From positions 81,446,670 to 81,510,669 of the forward strand of contig OZ021729.1 of NCBI GenBank assembly GCA_963978545.1: a stretch of 64,000 nucleotides of DNA, written 5' to 3'. Source of the stretch: Linyphia triangularis. Taxonomy: Eukaryota; Arthropoda; Arachnida; Araneae; Linyphiidae. The notes beneath the pieces were generated by a model. The model worked only from the letters and a program-made list of their open reading frames with translations, ran no database searches and had not been told where the DNA came from. The stretch's first letter is position 1. The number at the start of each line of letters is the position of its first letter. The position numbers were made by a program, and so were the translations under genes. Below are positions 36,701 to 48,700 of the stretch, in pieces.

Positions 36701-39700
36701 GACATTTAAATACTCAAACATTTTTCGGGGAAAAAGTAAATATCAAAATAAAAACAATAGGATATCAACAAATCACTTCTTCCGATCATATATATGATCG
36801 AAGAAGAGATTAGTCTTACATTAATATTTGATATCCTATTAAATTATTAACGTAACTTACAATCCGATGCCATCAACGGAAGAATTTCTATACAGAGAAT
36901 AAAAAATGTTCTTCTCTAAATAAGGGGCTCCACTAGAACTAAGCCATCGCATAATGCTGTGTTAAAGTTAAAAGAATAACGTCACAGTTACAGAATTTTC
37001 ACCCCCCTTCCCTCTCTCTCAAATAATATGTAAAATGTAGATAAAGCAAACCTAGTTACTGTTACCAGAAAAAAAATTCATGAGCATTTAGTAAAGAATC
37101 TGAGTCAAGAACCTACACCCTTTAAAAAGCAAAATCATACAAGCAATTTGATATTGTCAAATAAAATTTGTGCATTCTTAAAATTGAAGAAACGGTGTTT
37201 ATTCTTAACTCAGGTAGGATCCAATTCTCAAAATAAATTCTGAATTAAATATAATATTAAAATTTGAAGCGAGTTCCATGTTTGCTCAACTTCTTTTCAA
37301 AATATCAAGAATCATGGTAAAACACCTATTTTTAACTATCGCTATGTCAAAACTCATTGACCAGAGGCAATATATTCAATTCACATGTGAAACGTCATCG
37401 AATCGAGCCCCATCGGATGTTTTGCAGGTTGGTTTCAATGTAAGTAGACATCTCAAATTTGAGATGCATATGCAATGCATTTTTCAAGTAATTATTCATC
37501 CTCAAATCAAGTAATTATTCATTTTTTCATGAATTTAAATTAAAACTGTTGAACTGGTCAATATAACAATACCTTTGACTTTGGTTGCAAATTTATAAAT
37601 ATTACACACTCTAAGTTAATGGCATTTTTCATTAGTTCTACTGTTAAGCCATAATTATTTTGCATGAATTGATTCATGAAATATCATTGACTCGAATATT
37701 AGGAGCAATACCGATGTCTTTAAAATGATTTATTTAAATTATTTTAAAACATTATAAAATTGTTTATTTAGGTATTTACTCTAAAGTTACGAAAAGTGAA
37801 ATTGTTGCTGTCGGCATTTTTTTTTTTCTTGTTTTTTTTTGTTTTTTTTCTATGATTCATGTAATATTTGATGAAAAATTTTCGCCTGTGATTTCTACAG
37901 AATTTTTAACCAAGGTTTTGACTTAATTTATTTTATAACTCTTCCCTAACTCTTTGTTTTCTTTTTCTTAAATACAGAATAGAAATTGAGTGACATCGGT
38001 TTTCATACTTTCACTTATTTTTTTGTGATTGTATTTTAATTTATTATTATGATGTCAAACAAAATAAAAAAGCTTTTGCTTCCTACACTGTTGGTATCTA
38101 ATCCAGCCACCTGTATTGTACATAAAATGTTTTATACTGTTGAAAATATTTTTAACTTTTCTTATATTAAAAAAGTTTTATCTTCAAGGCTGTTTAACTT
38201 TTACACTTCGTCCAACCGACATGAGTTCATTTTAATGTGTTCTCTATTCTTAATTTAATAAAATTATTAATTATAACATGCTTTTCATTATATGATTAGG
38301 AGTAATTAGTTATATTAAAGGGGGAAGAGGGGGGGGGGGAGGGAGCAAAAGGTAAACTATAACACACTTTTTTTTAAATTTTTTTTTTTAATCTTACAGT
38401 GAGTCCCGATAATATCGTACTTATGGCTGTTCCTAATCACTGACCACTGGTCATTGAAATAGCGTCCAGCTCTTGGTAGGCTTCCCGGAAGACCAAGAAG
38501 ATCCTTAAAATAATCTCCATAAATAAAAAATTTAAACCCTCAAACGCATAGACAGTGGGAAGGGGGTGCAGATCGCATACAAAAGGGTGCAAAGCGGCTA
38601 AAACCTCAAACCAGGAATTTTCAACCGGGAATGAGTATCGGATTTCTTACGGAACAATTTATAAATGGATATGCCGTAATTTTACGTTCAATTGAATAAT
38701 TTGAAGCCTGTACTTTACTTTTTTGCCTAAGAATTCTTCGCTTCATTTTTAATTTTCAAAAGCAAAAAGTGCAAGTGCATTCATTTTACCCTTCCTGACG
38801 TCGTCCATTCTCAAACGAAACGTCGCGTCGTTTTTGTAATAATAATTTCTTTTATTGAAATATTTATTTTATCAGATATCAGTATGCTTAGATAATTTAA
38901 GTGTTTAATAATCTTGTAGTTTTGTTTTCCCATATATATTTAAGTAACATTTACAAAATTACATGAAATTCATATGTCTTGATATTTGCATGTTCCCCCC
39001 CCCCCCCATGGCATGCAATTGTTAATTTGGGCCCCCTCACTTTTAATACCCACAAGCCGCCACTGAAACAAACCTAACTCAACCTTTTGTGGTCATCCAA
39101 TTGGGCTGTAACTTGGCAGATGTATTCGATGACAATGCATTCTATCAAATTTTGAGGCTGTTACTTTCACTTAAAGGTCGCTTTTACGGAATACTAATAA
39201 ATCAACTTGCTGTCATCCAATTGAGCTAAAATTGCATTTAACCGATCATTGAAGAAACTTTTTCTTGTTGCCAACATTTTTTTTATAAATAATCAATTTG
39301 TTTCAATCAGAATAAATGAAAGATATTTGAATGTGAGTGCATAAATTCACGTTCATTTTTAATCAATTTTGAAACATAGTTTGCAGCACATTTTGCTGAT
39401 AGAAATGTTTTTGATATCAGCTCTGTGTTAATGAATTTAAAAATTGTCATTGCATATAAAGGATTTTTTAAAAACTCTGTTTTTATGCGTTATATTATTT
39501 AATGCTAACACTGAGTGATTTGCTATCGCAGAATAGCCTTGTTTGTCTTATAGCAAGTTATCTCATCATTATAACAAGATGCAAAATTATTATTTCATTC
39601 CCCAACTTTGATTATACTTTTGTGAATGTTTAATTTTTTTAATGTATTATCTGCAGAGATGAGATTTTTTCTCTTTTTGGAGAATTGTCTTCTTTTTTAC

Positions 39701-42700
39701 ACTTTATGTAACATTTTCTTCCTTTTGTTCCTGTTTCAAGGATCTGCATTTTTCTGATCTGAACCAGTTTTTTCCTGCAAAAACTGTACTTTTCTCGTGT
39801 CTAAACAAAAGATTTTCCTTCTTTGTTCCTCTTTTCTCTCAGATTACTTCACAAGCTTCTCGGGGTACATTTCATATTGAAATTGGTTGCAAATGGCATC
39901 TTTTTTATGACTAAAATATTGAAATGCTAGAGTATTACGTTTTGATAACAATACATATCACGTTAATTTCTTTCCTGATATTTGAAATGTAGTTATTATA
40001 TAGTATGAGAAATTTCATTGTGTCTTTAAAATTAGTGAATCATCCTTCCTGCATACTTTTTTGTCGAATTTTTGTGTATTATTCCTTCCGCAAGCTTTTT
40101 TGACAAACTTTTGTGTATCGTCCCTTCCGCTTGCTCATTTAACTAATTTTTGGATTGCCTCCTTCTTACTCTCTGATCACTCTTTATCGCTGTATCTGCC
40201 AAAATATTGTGTTAACACATATACCAAGATCATTGACAAATTTTGAATAGAAAAATAACTGTTTTAAGATAATTTAAAAAAAAAAAAAAAAAATTATAAA
40301 CTAGCTTATAAAAAAAAATTAATAAGTAGCAGCTAATTGTTTTTCCTTCTAATTTTATTATTGAGGTTTTATTACTGTTATACTTGGTGTAAAAATTCAG
40401 CTGTTTTCAACCCATTAAAAATGGCTTTGAAATTGATAAAAAGTCATTGTTTTTAACTTTTACCTTGTTTATTTAGACCATTTAAAGTGTATTTTGAATT
40501 TTTCAGATTTTTTTTTTTAAATTATTCTTATGATTTTTAAAAAATACCAATTGAAACCACAATCACAATTTATTAACAAGAAAAAAAAGAAAAAACCTAA
40601 AATGTTGATTTGCAACTTTCTTTATCAACCATCCTTAATGTAGTTTATTCTTCAGTAGATATTGTAACCTAAAAAAGTTAGCATTATGTCTATGGGGCAG
40701 GGGGCAATCCCTTTAAATACATAGTTTCCACAGATCCTGGAAATTAGGGAAATATCAGTGAGCTTTCTGATTATGGAAAAAATCAGAAAAGTGTCAGAGA
40801 ATTTTAAAAAAATTCACGAAAATCAGGGAGATTTAATAATTATCATAAAACAGGGATGCTTTCCCATTCATCTGTATTTTGGCTCCATTTACCCCGTGAT
40901 TCGTGGTGGTCATTGTTCGAAGTTTAATGTTACGGAATAATGAGGAACTTGCACAAGTGAGGAAAATGAATATTTTTTGCATTTTCTAGTGTTATTCAAT
41001 GAATATATTTGAGCAGTGCAATTATATTTTATCTTTATGCTTTCAATTAATCAAAAATCGAGTTTGAAATTAGTCGAAATCAAAGCAAAAGTCACGTGAT
41101 CAAAAACGCATAAAAAAACCGTGACATGGTTACGCGGAGACAAAGTCGTAAAGCGAAGGAGAAACCTCACTCTAAAACAGGTTTTAGACTAGTTCATTAT
41201 CTACATGTTGACGTTTCACTTTCAAGTGACTTTTTCCAGCCAAATCGCAAAGTCAAAAACTAAATATTTTTTTAACTATCTATCCGAGCTCAAATTTTTG
41301 AATAAATGGTATTGTTTTTCATGATTTTTTCTCTACTTTTATTTAAAAATAAAACCAAAAAACGTGAAAGTTCCTCATTTAAACTTTTCATTACCACCCA
41401 AACTCTTTAAAGAAAAATTGCCTTGTTATCTCCTTGGCATACATGCTTCTGTTTGATCATAGTGTCTACACATCTAGAAAACCTTGAAAAATAGGGAAAT
41501 TTGTAAAAAAAAGTTTTCAGGGAGATCGGGCAATTTTTTTTAGAAATTTGTCAGGGAATCATCAGAGAACCTTCTTTTCCTGAATTTTGTGTCCACCCTG
41601 AAATAAAAATGCTAAATATACTTCTCTGATCCTAGTAATATCTTAATTTCTGATCCTATCTCTCTGCAGGAACCCTACAACTCAGGATGCGGGAAGCGGT
41701 GATTCTGACGATTCCTCCTCTTCGGATTCATCCTCCTCCTCTTCCGACTCAACAGTCACCTCCGGATCTGACTACAGGAGAAGGAGGAGACATCCTGCGG
41801 GAGATAATCAAAGGTAAATTGCTTTTAACCTAATGCAATATTTGAAAACGTAAAAAAATAAAAAATGTGTGCTTTAATAGTAATATTAAAACATTTATCC
41901 CAATAAAAACAACTCTGGGCTATTCTCGACTGGTGATCATGGGACATTTTAGCTCTTTTTTTCTACTAGTAAAATGAGATAACAAGATTCAAACGGTCCT
42001 TGAAAATCATTAAGAACTCCATATTTTTACTTTATGTCTCTAAGGACTCTTAAAAAGTACTTGGAAAAAGCTTTATATTTATCCTACAGGTCCTTGAAAT
42101 TTTTTAGTTTCTGAAAGTTCTTTGATTGATAGTACTTGAAACTTACTGAAATTTTGCTTGTTTGTCAGAAAATTAAATAAAAAAATAAATAAAAAAAAAT
42201 GCTTTCTTTATTTCTGTTTATTTACATTTCATTTCCAGCTGTTTCTCTTTTTGTAGTTCAAAAGTAGGTGTAGTAAGTAATGTAAGGACTGTAAGTTTGG
42301 ATTACAAGGATCATCATAAGAATTATAAAATTAAAAGGAATATAATAGTTGTGTTTTTATTCTATATGATAATACATGGGGACAAAGTTATATGGAAAAA
42401 TAATTACTTTAACTAGGTCAAATATGTATTTATATCCACTGATGCATGGGACAGGGACGTGTCCTGTGTGTCTGTGGCTTTTAAATGTATATTTGACTTA
42501 GTTAAAGTAATCATTATTTAATATAACTTTGCCACTAACTAGAGTTATATATAAAACAAAAACATAACTGTTAAATTAATCATAATTTTAGAATTCTAAT
42601 TTGTTTACGAGTAGAAAAAAAAAGAGTCAAAAGATCTCCTGTGCACAGCATTCTGTAAAAAGGCACTAAGTTCTTCATGAAATAACTATGATTGTGTAAA

Positions 42701-45700
42701 GTATAATTTAAAGTCCTGCCAAGTCTAGCATTTGTGTAATTGCGTCTGCACAGCAGTCTGTAAAAGGCACTAAGTTCTTCATGAAATAACTATGATTGTG
42801 TAAAGTATGATCTAAAGTCCAGTCAAGTTTAGCATTTGTGTAAATAACTGGTGATGAAAATTAGTGAGATTTTAACAGGGTTCCCATGTTCATTAAAAGT
42901 GCTTAATATTTTTTAACTGATTTTCCAGACCTTAAAAGTACTTGAAAATGCCTCAAGATCCTTGAAAATGCTTACAAGTCCTTAATTTTCATCACTTCGA
43001 AATTTTTTACTTTACTATATTTGTATGAAACATGCATCAATTTGTACATTGTTTGGTTTGTATTTGCTGATTGGGGGAGTAGAGAATAGTTTTAGTTGCA
43101 CACTGTTCTCTGTGAGACGAACACGTGAGATTAGTGTTTACGTTTTGTGAGCCAAAAAATCAAAGACCATCATCAAAGTCTGTTTATTAGGTAAAATTTC
43201 AAATTGGGCATGAAAGATTTTGATATTAACGTTCTGGGAAAAGCAGTCACACATTAAAGACCAGAATGCATGAAAACAAATTTTCGGAGTTCCTAAAAAA
43301 AGTATTATTTAGGTCCTTAAAAGTCATTGATTTTCAGTCCTATTTCATTGGGAACCCTGTTCAAGCAAGAGATGTTCTTCTCCTTCTTAAAATTCAACCT
43401 TCGTAGTCCTAAATATCCGATTACAGAAATGTTTGAGCGACTTGATCATTATGCACCAACATAACAAACAATTGCCCTAGAATATGTTATGGTCAAGTGT
43501 CACAAACATTTTTGTAATTGAAATCTCTGAAGGGCATTCAAAGTCCCCCCTAAAAAAACATGTTACCGATACAGGAGTTATGCATGGCATAGCCTCTGTT
43601 TCCATATCCACGTTACCAGGTGGCTCTGCAGCTAAAAATTAAGAATGCTGTTGCGTGCTGCCATCTATTATTCATACTTGTCACAAAGTTTGTGGATTAA
43701 TATAATTACAGTATGAGAGATTAATATAATTACAGTATGAGATTAGAGTTTTATTGCACATCCTTCTAATAATTGCACTAAAAAATAAGTCAAATTTGTT
43801 AAAAAAATTCTAAAAAATAAAAAATAAATTTTTCTTTGCAACTAATTTAATCTTTTGGTTGAATATGCTCTTGTTATTGCTAAAATTAAAATGTGGTGCA
43901 CTCATATTATTATGATGTTATTTATGAGAGAGTTCCTTGCTTTATTTTGGTCAGTAGTTTCAAGAGCATATTCTACTGAAAACTTAAAGTAATTGAAGAG
44001 AAAACAATTATATCTTACTTTTAATTGGATGCCTTATTTTAAATTTTATATAAATTGTTACTTATTTTTTTTAATTATGATTGAGAAAAATTAAGGAATA
44101 GTTTTTTACTTCATAATGAGTTATTCCGTAGGAAACTCTAACCAAGAAAATAATTGCAAGAAGCCGATGTACAATTAAAATCCTCGATATAAATTAAATA
44201 ATTTTGCGACTTTTGTGAAAAAATTTAAATTATATATATGTATATATTTGTTAATTTTTATAGAATATTGAGAAAAGTTAGTAGATTACGAGTCCACTGG
44301 TCTACTGCGACAAAAATGGCTTGGTTTGCTGCTCTTTAGTTTACCAGTAGTGTTTGGTGGACTATTTCAAAAGAATTGCATTACAAATCGCCACCCAAAT
44401 TTTTCATAACTCGACAAACTCGAAATCTACTTTTCTCTTTGGAGATCACCTATCCAGGGTTCCCACGGTCCTTGAAAGTGCTGGAAAGTCCTTGAATTTT
44501 TTTTGATGAAATTTAGTCCTTGAAAGTCCTTGAAAAAAGGATAAGGTCCTTGAAAGTCCTTGAATTTTTAAGTGACCAATGACAGTGGTGTAGTGTAAAA
44601 TAAAAAAGTGCGGGAACGCTATGTTGCATCGTTACAAACTTATATATTTTTTTCTGTGTATTAGGGAAGGGGAAGTAAAAAGGACAACTTTAAATAGTTT
44701 GTTAATATTACTATAATAATCTCAAAATAGCTCATGAGTACCTCAAAAAAAAAATTTGAAAAAATTGCGTGTTTCGACTTATTCTTTTATTCAAATAATT
44801 TTTTTAAACTCTAGTTATATGGATTTTTAAATAATTTGCTTTGCATAACCCATTTTAAAAGATTGTTTAGCACTTTGTAAAGGATTATAACACATTTTCA
44901 AACATATTATTGACACAAATTTTTAAACATTTTTTACAATAATTTTCCAAAATGTCAGAGATGCAATGGGTTCGGATAAATTCCTAGATTCTGTAGCTCC
45001 TCAAAATAGGTTTTCAAAATGAATTAAAAAGATTGGGATTGTTGCAGAAGTTGATTGAAAGTTTTATGGCTTTTCTCCTTCTCAAAAAGAAAATGTAGAG
45101 AAGTTCCTTTTGCTTGATAGATCCTTCCTTTCCTCTTCCAAATTTGCTCCATTAATAAAATAATTGGAAAATTGAAATCCATCTGTCGATTTAAAATTTC
45201 TTGATAAAATATTAATTTGTGTGCTATCTCAATCATCTCTAATTTTAAGCAGGATATTTCAATGTAGTCTCATTACTTGCCAGATTTGCATGGGTTGGTT
45301 TTTTTTATCTTAACCAGTTCGATTTTGTCTTTTCAACATTGGTGACAATAATAGTCAAAAATGGGCATAAATCGGAGGAGAAAGCAAACTGCAAAATATA
45401 TATCATATGAATAATTTGCCATCAAAATCGCTAGATTTTAAAAAAGATCGGGGAAATTCCCTTCCCTTATTGCCGCCACTGTATGATTTTTTTTTTAAGA
45501 ACTGCTGCTACATTTTTGGAGTAAATTCTGTAATAACTGCAAACGTAAAACTTTCCCATTCTCAAACCGAAAAGCAATTTAATTTTGTATTTTAAAGTAA
45601 TACATCTGAATTGCTTTCCTGCTTCTTCGCAGCCCAATTTCGATGTATTATACCCATTTGCAAAACCATTAGCACTTTTATATTAAGGAAAATCAAATAT

Positions 45701-48700
45701 ACAGGACGGGCCTTAGAGTAAAATGCTATGTGTGCAAGAATGAGTTTTGGCGCCCCTTACAATGAAAATGGGTATAAAAAACACTCCAAAAATGGTAAGG
45801 GTGCTTTATATGGTATGGGTGCAAACTATTAAAATCGTAGAGTTTTCTGCACTAAATAATATTATTTTAAGTCAGCTTTTATTTAGGAACCCGTGGATTC
45901 AATTTTTTTTTTATAAAACATAAAAATTGTAATAAAATTATTTTCATAAGAATTGAATAAAATACATGTTATTAAAATTACTAATTTTTGCTACGTATTA
46001 CTTTTTTTAGTAGTCCTCTGCTCTTAGCGCAAGCCTTGGAACCCCTTTTCAACACTGGGTTGTGAAGGGCTGCAATTTGGCTAATGAAGCATTATCAGTA
46101 CTGCCAAGTTAAAGTGAAACAAAGTTAACAACTGTTCAGTTCTGTCACAACAACGTAGCGGAGTGCTTGAAGCCAGTCTCTTTACTATACATTCAAGCAA
46201 CATTTTATTTGTTGAACTAAACATATTCAAATTCACAAACATACAAAAGCGAAGTTAATATTAAGGATTTAAAAATCAATACTATTTTGAACATATTTTT
46301 CCATGTTCAAACAAGTTATCAGTTTGATTTTCCCAATAACTGGGAATAAAATAAATATTTCCCAATATCTGACAAAATATAAATACAAAATATCAACATT
46401 CTGCTCTTACCTATCTGGATTTTTAGCACTAACCAGTTGATTCCGTCAGAACCGCAGGTTTGCTTAACTTTTTTGGGTTGTGAAAAAAACCCATCTTTTA
46501 TGTCATTTGTTTTTTCCTTTTGAACGAATTCATTTGTTAGGTACGTTGAGAGGTTTACAAATAATTTATTAAATCCGTGATATAAAAATTAAAAAAAAAA
46601 GTTACATAACTTTTGTAGATAAATCGGTTAGTGTTCCCGTTAAAATTAGAGGAGGGGAAATATTTTTTAAGGAAAGCGCACAAATAACTGTATGTGTTAG
46701 GCCAAAGTTTTGTTCTTTAAAAATGTAGATATTTGGCGTGAATTTGTGGGTGGAAGTTTTCGACTGTATATACGACGAACCATACAAATTTGACATCTGG
46801 AATTCCTCCACAAATACAGATCATTCATTGAAGAAGATAATAGCTATTGAATGAATCATAGCTAGATGTAAACATATATTATGTCAGTTCATTTCTAATC
46901 AAGGAGAAATGGCCATGTGTGGATTGCCTCGCCTCTTTCAAGTGTTTTACAAAAACTAGAATTTGCCTGCTCAGCTCTGAAGTTGTGGATCCCAGATGAA
47001 AGCAAATTCCCACGAAATGACTTTTTTGTTTGCTTACTGGCTTTCAGTATCACGTAAAGAGGGGGGGGGGGAATTAGATGAGGGAACGTCATTCCGCCTT
47101 CTATTAATGTGAAGGATCGCCTTTGCCTCGTGTTTCCACTCCACTACACCCCTGACCACCGATAATCTCCGTTTTGTAATTTTACATCTGATGTAGTATT
47201 TAAAATTATGGTGCTTAGATTTTTCTAGAAAGGTCCTTGAATTTTCTTAAAAAGGTCCTTGAAAGTCCTTGAATTTTTTTCTTCAATAAGAGTGGGAACC
47301 CTGCTATCATATTTTTCTACGAATACCAGTATTGTCAATTTTTGCTCCTCAATTAATCACTTCTTTCACTGACTGATGTCACTTGTGTAATATCGTTACA
47401 CATCAATTTACTTCCTTGGTAATGTAAAATCCCAACCACGTTAACACGAGTTTTAAAAAAAAGTGATTGATTGGTGAGTATGGAAAAGTTAGGATTTGAG
47501 GTCTTGTGGCCGGTTTGGCTAGCTGTTTATGCTTTCTACTCTTTCAGACTCAACCTAAAAGAGCATACTCCCAACATCAGGAGATTTTAAGACTGAATGT
47601 CAAAAATCAGATTATTTTTATTGTTACCCTCTTCTCCCTTCTCTTATGTACTTATTGTTCTATTGATGTTCCTCGCTATGTCCACAATTTTGGTCCTTAA
47701 GGTTGTACATTAGACCAGTACAATTCTAAATTTCTTCTCTTTTTGACTTGTAATTTAACCTTTAATTGCTGTATGCGGTCTGACTGATAGGCAGTCATTT
47801 TCTAGAATGCTTCCGCCCTTGAAATATTTCATTGTTGATTTTTATATAAATTTTTCTGATACTGTGATTAAAAGTGAGCCAAGTTGAAAATAAATATTTC
47901 GTCAATCGTGACATAACTAATGTCCCCAATTTGGCTGACTTTTAAAATATGCCAGTTTTCCCGAGCCAGAGATAAGAAGTTGTCTGACCTTCCTCATTGA
48001 AAGTCAAAGTGCTGTGGGTTATCAGACGATAAAGCGTGTTCACATTTGGCGAGTTATGACATATTTGGCAATCGGATTTAGTTCAACTCATTCAGAGTCT
48101 GTTTTTGTACAGTTTCGGCCATTTTTGTCACAGTAGACCAGTGGACTCGTAATCTACTAACTTTTCTCGATACTCTATAAAAAATACAGCAATGACGTTC
48201 GATGGGGTACCTGAACTTGCAGTTGTCTCTTAGTCTAACAAGGTTCCCACTCAAATCACAGAATGAAAATCAAGGACTTTTCAATGACTTTTAAGAACCT
48301 AATTAATGTTTTTAAGGACCTATGAAAATTCGTTTTTAGACATCATGTCTATATTTAAATTTTTAATAAAGTATATTCTACCAAAAAAGTTACAAGTTGG
48401 TGGATACGTGATACAAATATGTCGAAAAATTCTGATACGGTGGAGAAAGTGGCGGTCACGTGGGGATAGCAAGTCAAAGTTGTATTTTTATAAATTTTGC
48501 AGTTGGACAATATCTGTAAAAATTAAGGACTTTTAAGGACCTCTAAGCATTGTCAATGACTTTTAAGCACCTCAGAGCATTTTCAAGGCCTTGAAAACAA
48601 GTTTAAAAATATTAAGCACTTTTAATGACTTTCAATGACTGTGGGAACCCTGTCTAAGTGGACTTGGTGTTAACAAAAAACTATCTTTTTACAGGCCTCC

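Larger units (their letters stand above)
35384..39065. mobile_element. hAT-type element, 3682 bp, perfect 8-bp TSD AAACAAAC
   Basis: The ends CAGTGGCGGCTGGTGCAGG and CACAAGCCGCCACTG are inverted (GGCCCCCTCACTTTT is near both) and flanked by AAACAAAC at 35376-35383 and 39066-39073. A second copy of the left terminus occurs inside at 36044. No transposase is recognised. The interior holds a long perfect hairpin at 36631-36758. Confidence 0.88.
34370..39510. repeat. F7 foldback pair flanking a hAT element
   Basis: The left arm (34370-34860) and right arm (39079-39510) are inverted copies of F7: each has a GCATTGCCAATTTTTATAT-like block, TGTTGCCAA, GACAATGCATTC and the CATCCAATTGGGCTG region. 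A second partial F7 piece lies at 34905-35000. The hAT element 35384-39065 sits between the arms. Confidence 0.6.
44265..48185. repeat. Widely spaced inverted repeat pair
   Basis: A stretch of about 50 bp containing GTTAGTAGATTACGAGTCCA and CTGGTCTACTG at 44277 recurs as its reverse complement at 48130-48170. The space between is mostly the composite 44455-47303. Possibly the ends of an older foldback element. Confidence 0.6.
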
